Source: Nitrosopumilaceae archaeon
GTDB lineage: Archaea > Thermoproteota > Nitrososphaeria > Nitrososphaerales > Nitrosopumilaceae
Length of the DNA stretch: 37,854 bases
Direction of reading: 5' to 3'
Assembly (NCBI GenBank): GCA_022823825.1
Contig: JAJEHG010000037.1
Coordinates: 1 to 37,854, forward strand
Shown here: positions 14,435 through 21,700 of the stretch, one piece after another
Position numbering within the stretch: the first letter of the stretch is position 1
Layout of the letters: each line of letters begins with the position of its first letter
The notes under the pieces: generated by a model
Told to the model about the DNA's origin: nothing
What the model saw: only the letters and a program-made list of their open reading frames with translations
Databases searched by the model: none
Program-made: the position numbers and the translations under genes

Positions 14435-15247
14435 TCAGGACTCCGCGCCGGGCGCCAGCAGCCTGTCGACGTCGCCGTATGTGACGCTTTCGAACCCCGC
14501 TATGCGGCAGTCGGACGCGGTGTACAGGCGGCGGCCCCGCCTCGGCCGGCCGGCGAGCCACACCTCTAGCAGCTCCTTTGCCTTTAGCAGCTTTTTTGCC
14601 TTCGTGGCGAGGTCGGACGCGGCGGTTCCGGAGTGCCTGCCCACCTCCCCGTCAAGGTCCATGCCAAACAGGATGATCCGGCCCGCGCCAAAGTGGTCGG
14701 CCGCAAACACGGCCCTGTCGCCGTCGGTAAACCCCCCCAGGTTCCTGACGCGCCCGACGGGGCCCGCCTGGGTCGTCCCCATGCATGCGCGAAATTTTTT
14801 GACGTGGTGCAGCATGTGCATGTTGTCCCCGTGGGCGTGCGCTATTATGACGGCCCCCCGTCTGGAGGCCTCTGCATGGCGTTCGACGTCGCCGTCCAGG
14901 TCTGTCACTATGACGTGCGGCATGATGCCGCGGTCCGCGAGGGGCCCCGCGGCCGTGTCCGCGGCAATCAGGACGGCCGAGCCCGCATGCCTTGCAATGG
15001 CCTCAAACGACCCGTCAAGGGAGGGCCCCGCGCCTGCCACCATCACGGTCTTACCCCTGATCATCCTGCGCAGCGCGGGGTATGCGTCGGGCATGCCCGC
15101 CCCGTCCAGCATGCGGTCCAGCATGCGGGCGCTCTTGTCGTCCCTTGCGGTGTCATACGCAAAGTCGGCCAGTATCGCGCCGTACATGTCCCGCCATGCG
15201 GTCACCGCCGTTGTCGTTGTCGCCGCCGCCGCCGCGTCGTCCATCAT
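14435..15247 (-). CDS. mptE: 6-hydroxymethyl-7,8-dihydropterin pyrophosphokinase, MptE-like
   Basis: Archaeal replacement for FolK. It pyrophosphorylates 6-hydroxymethyldihydropterin on the way to tetrahydromethanopterin/folate-type C1 carriers. 270 residues. Family blocks: VMVAGAGPSLDGSFEAI, VLIAADTAAGPL, PHVIVTDLDGDVE, VIIAHAHGDN, NLGGFTDGDRAVFAADHFGA and LFGMDLDGEVGRHSG. I chose ATG 15247 (the next codon is also ATG) because a TATA-like element lies upstream; the frame upstream to 15451 overlaps folP. The N-terminus has an Ala/Thr homopolymer-like tract encoded by GCC/GTC triplets. Divergent from folP, the next enzyme of the pterin branch, with only 42 bases between them. Confidence 0.85.
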   Translation of the reverse strand: MMDDAAAAATTTTAVTAWRDMYGAILADFAYDTARDDKSARMLDRMLDGAGMPDAYPALRRMIRGKTVMVAGAGPSLDGSFEAIARHAGSAVLIAADTAAGPLADRGIMPHVIVTDLDGDVERHAEASRRGAVIIAHAHGDNMHMLHHVKKFRACMGTTQAGPVGRVRNLGGFTDGDRAVFAADHFGAGRIILFGMDLDGEVGRHSGTAASDLATKAKKLLKAKELLEVWLAGRPRRGRRLYTASDCRIAGFESVTYGDVDRLLAPGAES

Positions 15248-15289
15248 AGCATCACATGGTTCAATTATGCCGTGTGTTGATAAACCGTT
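15248..15289. promoter_or_regulatory. Compact bidirectional promoter mptE / folP
   Basis: Only 42 bases separate the two starts. CAATTATG (about 15262-15269) lies about 25 bases before folP at 15290. TTTATCAA on the minus strand (about 15276-15284) lies about 30 bases before mptE at 15247. Each element sits inside the other gene's initiation region, so the two promoters must overlap and could compete. Confidence 0.5.
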
Positions 15290-16171
15290 GTGACCAGTGT
15301 GATCGGGGGCATTCGCGCGGGTCCCGGCAGCCCGGTGCGCGTGATGGGGATAGTGAACGCCAGCCCGGAGTCTTTCTACGGGGGTTCCGTGTACGTCACG
15401 AGGCGCGCCGTCAGGGACAGGGCAAAGTCGATAGAGGACGAGGGCGGCCACTACGTGGACGTGGGAGGCATGTCCACCGCGCCATACCTGGAGACCGCGG
15501 TGTCCGAGCGCGAGGAGTCGCGGCGCATCCTCAGGGCGATGGGCGCCGTACAGGACGGGTGCAACCTGCCCATATCAGTCGACACGTGCAGGGCCGCGGT
15601 GGCAAGGCAGGCGCTGGAGGCGGGGGCCACCATAGTCAACGACGTGTCCGGGCTCAAGTATGATGCGGGGATGGCCGAGACGGTGCGGCGCCACCGCGCG
15701 TCAGTCGTGGTGTGCTCGTACGGCGGGCCTGGCAGGCGTGCGACGGCCCCGGCTCGTGACTATGTGCGCGACGCGCGGCGCCTGCTTGCAGAGAGCCTTG
15801 AGATCGCCTCGGGTGCGGGCATCCCGGCATCGCGGATAGCGATAGACCCGTCGATAGGATTCTTCCGCAAAAGGGCCGGCGGCCCGCTTTACACCAAGAT
15901 GGGATCTGCTGACTGGGTGTCGCGGGACGCGGCCGTGCTGGACGGGCTTGCCTCCCTCAGGGCCAAAAAACCCGTGCCCGTCGTGGTGTCGGTGTCAAAC
16001 AAGTCGTTTCTGGGCGCAATTACGGGGCGCGCGGACGTGGCGGACCGCGCGTACGGGACGGTCGCCGCCGAAGCGGCCGCGGTGATGCGGGGGGCCGACA
16101 TCATCAGGACGCACAACGTGGGGGCCGCCGCGGACGCCGCGTCAGTGGCGTCCAGGATTGCGGGCCGGTGA
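15290..16171 (+). CDS. folP: Dihydropteroate synthase family protein
   Basis: Condenses a pterin pyrophosphate with an aminobenzoate-type acceptor. 293 residues, TIM-barrel family. Motifs: VMGIVNASPESFYGGS, YVDVGGMSTAPY, ISVDTCRAAVA, GATIVNDVSGLKYD, RIAIDPSIGFF, VVVSVSNKSFLGAITGR and IIRTHNVGA. Differences from the bacterial consensus: Asp to Glu in NxxPxSF, and the terminal RVHDV motif reads RTHNV (Asp to Asn). These may reflect the archaeal acceptor substrate. GTG start at 15290 sits about 25 bases from a TATA-like patch. Paired divergently with mptE, which supports a role in the same pterin pathway. Confidence 0.88.
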   Translation: MTSVIGGIRAGPGSPVRVMGIVNASPESFYGGSVYVTRRAVRDRAKSIEDEGGHYVDVGGMSTAPYLETAVSEREESRRILRAMGAVQDGCNLPISVDTCRAAVARQALEAGATIVNDVSGLKYDAGMAETVRRHRASVVVCSYGGPGRRATAPARDYVRDARRLLAESLEIASGAGIPASRIAIDPSIGFFRKRAGGPLYTKMGSADWVSRDAAVLDGLASLRAKKPVPVVVSVSNKSFLGAITGRADVADRAYGTVAAEAAAVMRGADIIRTHNVGAAADAASVASRIAGR

Positions 16172-16189
16172 CGCCGCCGCCTCCTCCTA

Positions 16190-16798
16190 TTATGAAACCC
16201 GCACGAGCGTCATTCTGGTCTCGGCCGCTTCCGCGGGCGGATCGGCTCCGCGCCCGGCCCCCGCGGCATCATACATGGGGGCGTCTGCCATGACCTCGGC
16301 GCCCATGCCCGCCCACCTCTCTGCCATGTTGCGCAGGGTGCGGCGTCCGTCCATCGCGCCCTCCGTGGCGCCGGACCACTCGCAGCTCATCACGTGCTTT
16401 CTTGCCACCCTGTACATCTCGCGCATCCCGCCTGCCAGTACGTCCTCGTCAAGGTAGTTCAGCAGCCTGTGCGTGAACACCAGGTCTATCGACGAGTCGG
16501 CAAACGGCATGTCGGTAATCATCCCCCTTGCAAAGCATCCGTACCGCATGTCTTCGATTGCGGCCCCCACCGCCGCGCGGTTGGGGTCGAGCCCGAATAC
16601 GCGCACGTTGTCTGGCAGCAGCCTGAGGTCGATGCCGGTCCCGCACCCCACCTCAAGCACGCTTGCGCAGCGCAGCTCGCCTGCCGTGTACGCCACCCTG
16701 CCCGCAAACCCCGCATCGTACCTCGGCTCGTTTGTTCTGGCGTACTCGTCCCAGAAATTCTTGTCATACGCGCCACGGTTCTGCGACGTTTCGTCCAT
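16190..16798 (-). CDS. Class I SAM-dependent methyltransferase
   Basis: 202 residues. Motif I SVLEVGCGTGIDLRLL, VFGLDPNRAAV (acidic ribose-binding residue), a DMPFADSSIDLVFTHRLLNYL block and a MREMYRVARKHVM helix. Predicted small-molecule or protein methyltransferase; target unknown. The C-terminus is Ala/Gly-rich. No TATA-like patch precedes the ATG at 16798; the gene for a Cys-rich mini-protein ends 39 bases upstream on the same strand, so the two probably share a message. Confidence 0.82.
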   Translation of the reverse strand: MDETSQNRGAYDKNFWDEYARTNEPRYDAGFAGRVAYTAGELRCASVLEVGCGTGIDLRLLPDNVRVFGLDPNRAAVGAAIEDMRYGCFARGMITDMPFADSSIDLVFTHRLLNYLDEDVLAGGMREMYRVARKHVMSCEWSGATEGAMDGRRTLRNMAERWAGMGAEVMADAPMYDAAGAGRGADPPAEAAETRMTLVRVS

Positions 16799-16837
16799 GC
16801 CTCTCGCAGCCCCCCTCCCCCGTGCCGCACCGCGCCC

Positions 16838-17002
16838 TCAGTGGCCGCAGCGGCACTTTGCCATTATGGTGTCAAACGTGCAGTCGTGGGGCCCGCCGTC
16901 GCCCGACCCACCCGCGGTGGGGATCTCCACCATGCACTCGGCGTGCCTTCCCTTCTTGCAGAACCAGCATATCCCGTCAGTGTCGTTCACGGCGCAGTCC
17001 AC
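16838..17002 (-). CDS. Cysteine-rich mini-protein, probable zinc binder
   Basis: A 54-residue frame starting at GTG 17002, ending in KCRCGH. Seven Cys (3, 12, 15, 23, 41, 50, 52) and several His occur in a spacing suggestive of zinc coordination: CWFC, then AEC, HDC and CRC. The upstream frame is closed by TAG and offers no ATG, so GTG 17002 is the only plausible start; TAATGG on the minus strand about 30 bases upstream may be the TATA box. Codon positions show the same third-position G/C preference as neighbours, and the protein has no low-complexity sequence, which argues for a real gene. Followed by the methyltransferase gene. Function unknown. Confidence 0.68.
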   Translation of the reverse strand: MDCAVNDTDGICWFCKKGRHAECMVEIPTAGGSGDGGPHDCTFDTIMAKCRCGH

Positions 17003-17112
17003 GCAGCCCGTAGTACGGCCTGACTAAAAAACCATTAATCTCCGGCGCCGGGGCGGTACGGACGCGCGGCGCCGCACCTTGGGCGCGAGCCTCGATCCGC
17101 GCCGGCCGTGGG

Positions 17113-18027
17113 TCAGATGAACGTGAGCCACTGCCTGAACCTCTTGTCCTTGCCCATGGCGGCGCTCACGAACGACTTTTGCAGCGCCTTTGTGACGCGG
17201 CCCATCCTGCCGCTCCCTATCCTCGTGCGGTCGACCTGCGTGACGGACTTTACCTCGGCGGCCGTGCCCGTCATGAATATCTCGTCGGCCGCGTACAGGT
17301 CGGCCCTGTACAGGTCGTACTCTGATATGTCGATGCCGTCGGCCGCGGCTATCTTTATGACGCTGTCCCTGGTGATCCCGCTGAGGCATCCTGTCGAGAG
17401 CGGGGGAGTCAGTATGCGCCCGTCCGTGCATATGAAGATGTTCTCCGCGCTGCCCTCCGCGACCCTTCCGTCGCCGTTGAGCATGATGGCCTCGTCGTAG
17501 CCGTTCTCCAGCGCCTCCACCCTTGCGAGCGCCGCGTTGGAATAGTTGGCTGCAGCCTTTGCCTGCACGGGCTGCGCCCTCGGGTCGATCCTGGTCCAGC
17601 TCGACACCATGCACTTTGCGCCGGAGAACTTGCCCGCCTTCGACTCGCCCATCCTCCAGGGCCAGCAGGATATGGAGACGTCCACCCTGTTCTTTGTGGG
17701 GGTGAGTCCCATCTCGCCGTACCCGTAGTATGCCAGGGGCCTGATATAGCACTCTTTGAACCCACATGCGCGCACCGTCTCGACGATGGCGCCTGCAATC
17801 TGGCTCTTGGTATATCTCATCTTCATAGAGTACATCTTTGCCGAACGGAACAGCCTGTCCACGTGGTCGTCCAGCCTGAATATGGCGGGGCCCTCCGGCG
17901 TGTCGTAGCACCTGATCCCCTCAAACACCGACGTCGAGTAGTGCAGCGCGTGCGTCAGGACGTGCACCTTTGCGTCGGCAAACGGCACCAGATCCCCGTT
18001 CATCCATATCTTGCCGGACTCTTTCAT
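17113..18027 (-). CDS. ilvE: Branched-chain amino acid aminotransferase
   Basis: PLP enzyme of fold type IV catalysing the last step of Leu, Ile and Val synthesis. 304 residues. It starts MKESGKIWMNGDLVPF; HALHYSTSVFEGIRCY, YIRPLAYYGYGEMGL, the PLP lysine in VQAKAAANYSNA (K157), YDEAIMLNGDGRVAEGSAEN, STGCLSGITRDSVI and EIFMTGTAAEV are all present. I chose ATG 18027 over a longer frame to 18216 because the family begins here and a TTTAAATTA element lies about 25 bases upstream, flanked by an inverted repeat (see separate entry). D-amino acid or ADC-lyase relatives are less likely given the FEGIRCY and EGSAEN blocks. Confidence 0.93.
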   Translation of the reverse strand: MKESGKIWMNGDLVPFADAKVHVLTHALHYSTSVFEGIRCYDTPEGPAIFRLDDHVDRLFRSAKMYSMKMRYTKSQIAGAIVETVRACGFKECYIRPLAYYGYGEMGLTPTKNRVDVSISCWPWRMGESKAGKFSGAKCMVSSWTRIDPRAQPVQAKAAANYSNAALARVEALENGYDEAIMLNGDGRVAEGSAENIFICTDGRILTPPLSTGCLSGITRDSVIKIAAADGIDISEYDLYRADLYAADEIFMTGTAAEVKSVTQVDRTRIGSGRMGRVTKALQKSFVSAAMGKDKRFRQWLTFI

Positions 18028-18040
18028 AGCGGGGGCCAAA

Positions 18041-18069
18041 ATGCATGCTAATTTAAAGAATGCATGCAT
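18041..18069 (-). promoter_or_regulatory. ilvE promoter with inverted repeat ATGCATGC-N13-GCATGCAT around the TATA box
   Basis: Left arm 18041-18048 and right arm 18062-18069 are perfect reverse complements. The 13-base spacer contains TTTAAATTA on the minus strand, placed about 25 bases before the ilvE ATG at 18027. Arms flanking the TATA box are where an archaeal repressor would block TBP/TFB. One copy of the same octamer lies at the glycosyltransferase-lysC promoter. Confidence 0.6.
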
Positions 18070-18287
18070 CGGGCCGCGCCATGTGGTCACCGGACGGTGC
18101 CATCGCGCGCAGGCGGGATCCGGGGCCGCGCCATATCGGCCTGGCGCAGCGGTACGGCCCCGTCTTGGGCTCAAGCAGTCTCCCGCAGTCGATGCCACCG
18201 CCGCGGCTTGGGTCATGTGCGTTATGTTACGCCGGATCCGCCGGCAAGCAACCCAAGCTAGAAATCTTACGTCTGCGCACGCAATAC

Positions 18288-18491
18288 GTGGACTGGACGC
18301 TGGGATTCACCGCAATCGCGCTGCTTGTGGCGGGGCTCGTGGGCCAGGCCTTTGAGATGCGCCGCATCCGCGTGGCGCAGAGCGGCGACGAGATGGGCTC
18401 GCCCAGCGTGTTTACGCACCGCTCCAACTTCAAGTGGTACGCCGTAATAGGCGCCGGTATCGTAATCTGGTACGTGGCAGAGAGGAGCTAG
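18288..18491 (+). CDS. Small membrane protein, two transmembrane segments
   Basis: 67 residues from GTG 18288: a short start, a hydrophobic segment (LGFTAIALLVAGLVGQAF), a charged loop (MRRIRVAQSGDEMG and following), then a second hydrophobic segment (WYAVIGAGIVIWYV) and AERS. AGAAATCTTAC at 18260-18270 is centred about 26 bases before 18288, matching the leaderless promoter pattern used by neighbours. The frame is open upstream to ATG 18060 (143 residues), but that part reads like non-coding GC-rich sequence. No family recognised. The helical-hairpin layout resembles small archaeal membrane proteins of unknown role. Confidence 0.6.
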   Translation: MDWTLGFTAIALLVAGLVGQAFEMRRIRVAQSGDEMGSPSVFTHRSNFKWYAVIGAGIVIWYVAERS

Positions 18492-18501
18492 ATCCGGACA
18501 C

Positions 18502-18640
18502 GATCTATATAGATCAGCCATAAATACTCTGACGGACAACATATGTCAAGCGTGTTTAGGGTAACGCCCGGGCTGAGTCATGATACAGGCCCAAGAACAA
18601 ACCCTTGATGGCGGTAACGGGAAACCGTTAACGCCACTAT
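18502..18640 (+). ncRNA. Candidate structured RNA (or bidirectional terminator) between convergent genes
   Basis: The 174-base gap between a small membrane-protein gene and lysC (convergent) is unusually structured. It has a 14-bp palindrome GATCTATATAGATC (18502-18515), a TATA-like CATAAATACT (about 18519-18528), a hairpin GGGCTG/CAGGCCC (18570-18592), and a long hairpin with a GAAA tetraloop: GGCGGTAACGG (18610-18620), GAAA, CCGTTAACGCC (18625-18635), with one mismatch. GGTAACGCC at 18560-18568 repeats the 3' arm, so two alternative pairings exist. I do not recognise an RNA family. Strand is inferred from the TATA-like element. Confidence 0.4.
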
Positions 18641-18665
18641 TAATCAGGCTACGGTCGGCTGCGCG

Positions 18666-20105
18666 CTAGCCTGCGGCCACTATCTCGCCGTGTATCGACG
18701 CGATTGCCTTTGCGACGTTGTCTGCCGCGTCCTCTATCACGATGATTATCCTCGACGTCTCTTCCTGCGCGTCCATGTTCAGTATGTTGAGCCCCGCCGA
18801 GCCGATGCACGCGCTGGCCCTTGACGCGACCTGCTGCGCGCGCCACATCTCGTCGCCGATCAGCGTGATTACCCCGCGGTTGTACGTTATGGTGGCAAGC
18901 GAGTCGAATGCCATAAAGTACTTTTCATTGCGCCTGATATAGTCGGCGTCCAGGAACAGCATGCGCCCGAACTCGGTTCCGTCCTTTGTATACGGGGACA
19001 GTATGACAAACTCGCTGTACCTCCTGTCGTTTTCAAGCGACGCGAGCAGCCTCTCCATCGCGGCCTTTTCTATCCTGAATATGGCGCAGTTTGACTTGCC
19101 CGTGACCATCTTGATCGGGCTAGAGGACCCGTCGGGATCCGGCGTCCTCATTATGGTGGTGGTCTTTTCCGGGCGGCTCAGGTTCGTTATGATGATGGGG
19201 ACGTCCGCCCCGTTCTCCACTATCTCCTTGATCGCGATCGGGTCAAGTATCTTCATCCCGAACATGCCCGCGAGCCTGGCCTCGTTGTACGACAGCTGGG
19301 GCACCTCGCTGAGGTCGTCCTTTACTATCTTGGGATCCGCGGAGACCACGGAGCTGTCCTTTTCAAAGTCGATGCTGGCGTCGTATATCTTGTGGAACAG
19401 TATGGCGACGTCGGCCGCCGTGCGGTCGGTGCCGCCGCGCTCGTACGTGGTGATCGTGCCGTCCGTGGCGCGGCCGATAAAGCCGCCGATCGAGACCGCG
19501 TCGTTTGCCTCGAGCATCGCCTCCATGGGCCCCATGCGCTTCCTTGACTCCTCGGCAAGAAAGTTCGACGACTCGATGTTGCTGTCGGTTATGATGGGCC
19601 AGTCGTCCAGGCTGACGGAGTCCGACCTGATGCCGTTGTGCGTCAGTATGTGCTTCATTATGTGCGACATCAGGACCTCGCCGGAGAACGCGAGCGCCCT
19701 TGACCTGACCTCGCCCTCAAACCTTCTCTTCGCGCGCGCCTCCCCGAGCGCCTCCCGGGTCCTTGCAAGGCCCTCCTCTACGATGCTGTCGCACGCGTCG
19801 GCCGTCCCGGCCGCGGCATCGCGCAGGTTGCTGCGTATCAGCGCGGCGTACGCGTTAGTGACTGCGTCAAGCGAGTATTCTGCCCCGGATTCGGCGTTCC
19901 TGCCCTGCTCCAGTACGATGTCAGTCAGCGAGCGTATGGCGCCGTCCCGGCCGGCGGTGAGGGGGGCCGAGAACACGGCGACCACCTTGGTGTCCGCGCC
20001 CCGCTTCAGCTCCTTTATGCGCTCGACTATCCTCGGTATGTGCACCCCGTCGGGGCCGAGCGCGCTGCCGCCAAACTTTGCTATGACCAGCCTCTTCCCT
20101 GCCAT
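18666..20105 (-). CDS. lysC: Aspartate kinase with two C-terminal ACT domains
   Basis: Phosphorylates aspartate, the first committed step to Lys, Thr and Met. 479 residues. N-terminal nucleotide and aspartate site VIAKFGGSALGPDG, catalytic-domain blocks SFDEV-type EVLMSHIM, GGFIGRATDGTITTYERGGTDRTAA, DPKIVKDDLSEVPQLSYNEA, LAGMFGMKILDPIA and VPIIITNLSRP. The region after about residue 325 forms a tandem ACT pair (GKSNCAIFRIEKAAMERLL; NRGVITLIGDEM; GLNILNMDAQEETSRIIIVI), typical of end-product regulation by Lys or Thr. Start ATG 20105 (MAGKRL) is chosen because the family starts there; the upstream frame overlaps the glycosyltransferase end. It follows that gene by 34 bases on the same strand. 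The next pathway enzyme, asd, is at the left edge of the window. Confidence 0.95.
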   Translation of the reverse strand: MAGKRLVIAKFGGSALGPDGVHIPRIVERIKELKRGADTKVVAVFSAPLTAGRDGAIRSLTDIVLEQGRNAESGAEYSLDAVTNAYAALIRSNLRDAAAGTADACDSIVEEGLARTREALGEARAKRRFEGEVRSRALAFSGEVLMSHIMKHILTHNGIRSDSVSLDDWPIITDSNIESSNFLAEESRKRMGPMEAMLEANDAVSIGGFIGRATDGTITTYERGGTDRTAADVAILFHKIYDASIDFEKDSSVVSADPKIVKDDLSEVPQLSYNEARLAGMFGMKILDPIAIKEIVENGADVPIIITNLSRPEKTTTIMRTPDPDGSSSPIKMVTGKSNCAIFRIEKAAMERLLASLENDRRYSEFVILSPYTKDGTEFGRMLFLDADYIRRNEKYFMAFDSLATITYNRGVITLIGDEMWRAQQVASRASACIGSAGLNILNMDAQEETSRIIIVIEDAADNVAKAIASIHGEIVAAG

Positions 20106-20139
20106 GACGGGATATGTAGACAGTCCATCTATATGTTGA

Positions 20140-21246
20140 TCACCGGCGGGCGTCTGCCTGTCCGGCGGCAACCGACTCGATCAGTCTGGCCGCGGCCCCG
20201 GCGGGCCCGCCGTCATCCCCCGCAGCAGCGGCAGCATCCGGCCTGCGCGGCTCGTCAAGCTTTGCGCCTATCATATCTGCAAGCCTGTCGATGTCGGATG
20301 CCGCAAACCCGAGCCTTGCCGCGTTTGCCTCCTGCTCAAAGTGGCCTGCAATCGGGATGAACACGGACGGCGTGCCCGCCGCCTCCGCCTCGTCTATGGT
20401 CGAGCGCCCGGCAAGCGAGACCAGCACGTCCGCCGCCAGGATCAGCTCGTGCAGGTTGTCCACGTATCCCATGACCCTGGCGCCGCGGCCGCGGGCTTTC
20501 CTTATTCCTGCGGCCGCCGCCTCGATTGAGGGCCCTGCCACTATCACCGTCTCCGTGTCGCCCCCGCCCCTGCCGCGGTCAACTGCGGACATGGCGTCCA
20601 GCGCGCGGTCGATCAGAAAGGCCCCCGCGTCCGTGCCGCCGACTGACACCAGCACGGTCTTCTTCTCAAACCCGCAGGCTCGGCGGATCTCCTCCCTCGT
20701 CCCGCTCGGACTTCTAGTTATGGGGCCCACCCTGAACATGTTTCCGTCGTTGCGGCCTGCCTCCGGCATTATTACGGCGTCGCACTTTCCCATCATCTCG
20801 CGCATGGCACCGTTCATCCTCCCCTCGATGGCGGTGCCGGGCCAGCCTGACGTAAAGCGGGTCTGCAGGACGTCGGTAATCAGTACGGTCCTGATTCCCA
20901 TCCCCTGCGCCACGGCAACAGACGCAAAGTCCTCGTCGCTCACCACCGCATCCGGCTTCTCGCGCGCGATGACCCGGGATGCGATCCTCTTGCAGTCCCT
21001 GTAGTACCGGTAGTACCTCCACAGCCACCTTGCGGGGTTTCTGAGCCTGCCGCTACCGTCGACCTCGAACCCCGGGGGCCTGTACTCGTCGCGCACCGAA
21101 TTCCCGGCGCCCGAAAGCAGGCGCGCCGCGCCGCCGCCTGTCGTAAATCTGATGTCCGTCCCGAGGCGCGCCGCAATCGCCGCGTCGCGCGTGGCGTGCC
21201 CGAGGCCTATAGGGCTTGTGAAGAAGCTGATTCTCTTGTCCGGCAC
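20140..21246 (-). CDS. MurG-like (GT28-type) glycosyltransferase
   Basis: GT-B-fold glycosyltransferase, 368 residues from GTG 21246. The N-terminal block FFTSPIGLGHATRDAAIAARL has the GxGHxxR arrangement of UDP-sugar transferases of the MurG/GT28 type. The C-terminal domain has KKTVLVSVGGTDAG, VMGYVDNLHELILAADVLVS, GRSTIDEAEAAGTPSVFIPI and HFEQEANAARL, the donor-binding and acceptor blocks. The tail is Ala/Gly-rich. An upstream in-frame ATG (21270) is possible, but an AGAAATTC element centred about 27 bases before the GTG favours 21246. The acceptor in an archaeon without murein is unknown; surface glycan or glycolipid is likely. It precedes lysC by 34 bases and is probably co-transcribed with it. 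Confidence 0.8.
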   Translation of the reverse strand: MPDKRISFFTSPIGLGHATRDAAIAARLGTDIRFTTGGGAARLLSGAGNSVRDEYRPPGFEVDGSGRLRNPARWLWRYYRYYRDCKRIASRVIAREKPDAVVSDEDFASVAVAQGMGIRTVLITDVLQTRFTSGWPGTAIEGRMNGAMREMMGKCDAVIMPEAGRNDGNMFRVGPITRSPSGTREEIRRACGFEKKTVLVSVGGTDAGAFLIDRALDAMSAVDRGRGGGDTETVIVAGPSIEAAAAGIRKARGRGARVMGYVDNLHELILAADVLVSLAGRSTIDEAEAAGTPSVFIPIAGHFEQEANAARLGFAASDIDRLADMIGAKLDEPRRPDAAAAAGDDGGPAGAAARLIESVAAGQADARR

Positions 21247-21280
21247 ACCGCGTCCTCCTTTTGCATGCATGAATTTCTAG
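21247..21280 (-). promoter_or_regulatory. Glycosyltransferase-lysC promoter with an ATGCATGC element
   Basis: On the minus strand AGAAATTC (TATA-like, about 21270-21278) is directly followed by ATGCATGC (about 21263-21270). The same octamer flanks the ilvE TATA box as both arms of an inverted repeat. A single copy here overlaps the zone between TATA box and transcript start. Confidence 0.45.
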
Positions 21281-21640
21281 CTTCTCTGGCAGTCCCGGGT
21301 GCGGCCGCAGCTGCCGCCCGGGCGGCAGTGACCTGCCCCCCATCGGAATGCGCGTGAAGACGTAGGTGTCACGGTGCTTTGGCCGTCCTTCGCAGTCGAC
21401 TGTAGGCATCGGTGCCCTGACGGCCGGAGCCTCTCTCTCCCGCGGCAGTGCGCCGGCGGACCCCCGCATCTCCTTCGCGCCCTCGTGCGGCCCCCTGCTG
21501 CCTTTCTGGACGGCTTCCGCCGCACTTCGGGGCCAACCCCGGCGCGTGCGGCCGAAGGCGGCGCGGGCGCCCTGACCTTCGGATCGTCCCGCCCCTGCGT
21601 TCCTTCCCAGGCTCCGCATCCCCCCCCGCCCCCGCTTGTA
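21281..21640 (-). other. GC-rich structured non-coding stretch, possible RNA gene
   Basis: About 360 bases without a convincing gene. Very GC-rich, and dense in hairpins on the minus strand: GCCG-CCTT-CGGC, CGGGG-TTGG-CCCCG and CGGC-GGAA-GCCG occur one after another within 21490-21560. A perfect 18-bp palindrome CTGCCGCCCGGGCGGCAG lies at 21311-21328. The 5' GGAGCC (about 21611-21616) can pair with GGCTCC (about 21425-21431). An AT-rich patch at 21640-21655 could promote minus-strand transcription. Open frames here are low-complexity Arg/Pro/Gly/Ala shadows. RNase P RNA and SRP RNA were considered, but their conserved boxes are not visible. Confidence 0.35.
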
Positions 21641-21656
21641 TTATTAAGAATTTACT

Positions 21657-21700
21657 AAAAACTACTAAAACTTAATAGTTTTAAAACATTTATTAATAAT
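21657..21700 (+). promoter_or_regulatory. AT-rich promoter/operator of the ZnuA-like gene
   Basis: TTTATTAATAATC (21689-21701) is centred about 26 bases before ATG 21719 and is the TATA box. Just upstream is the inverted repeat AAAACT-TAAT-AGTTTT (21667-21682), preceded by a near repeat ACTAAAAACTACTAAAACT. The position and symmetry suggest a binding site for a metal-responsive or other regulator (inference). Confidence 0.55.

Noticed and set aside
14781-14788. Fourth copy of ATGCATGC
   Set aside because: It lies inside mptE coding sequence, not near a start, so probably chance.
18540-18640. TPP riboswitch (a CTGAG box is present)
   Set aside because: The other conserved thi-box segments and the expected geometry are missing, and no gene follows on the same strand.
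21281-21640. RNase P RNA or SRP RNA on the minus strand
   Set aside because: A few fragments resemble conserved boxes (GGAAGGAAC, GGCCAAA, GGCAGCAGG), but the diagnostic conserved core of either RNA is not visible; kept only as an unnamed structured region.
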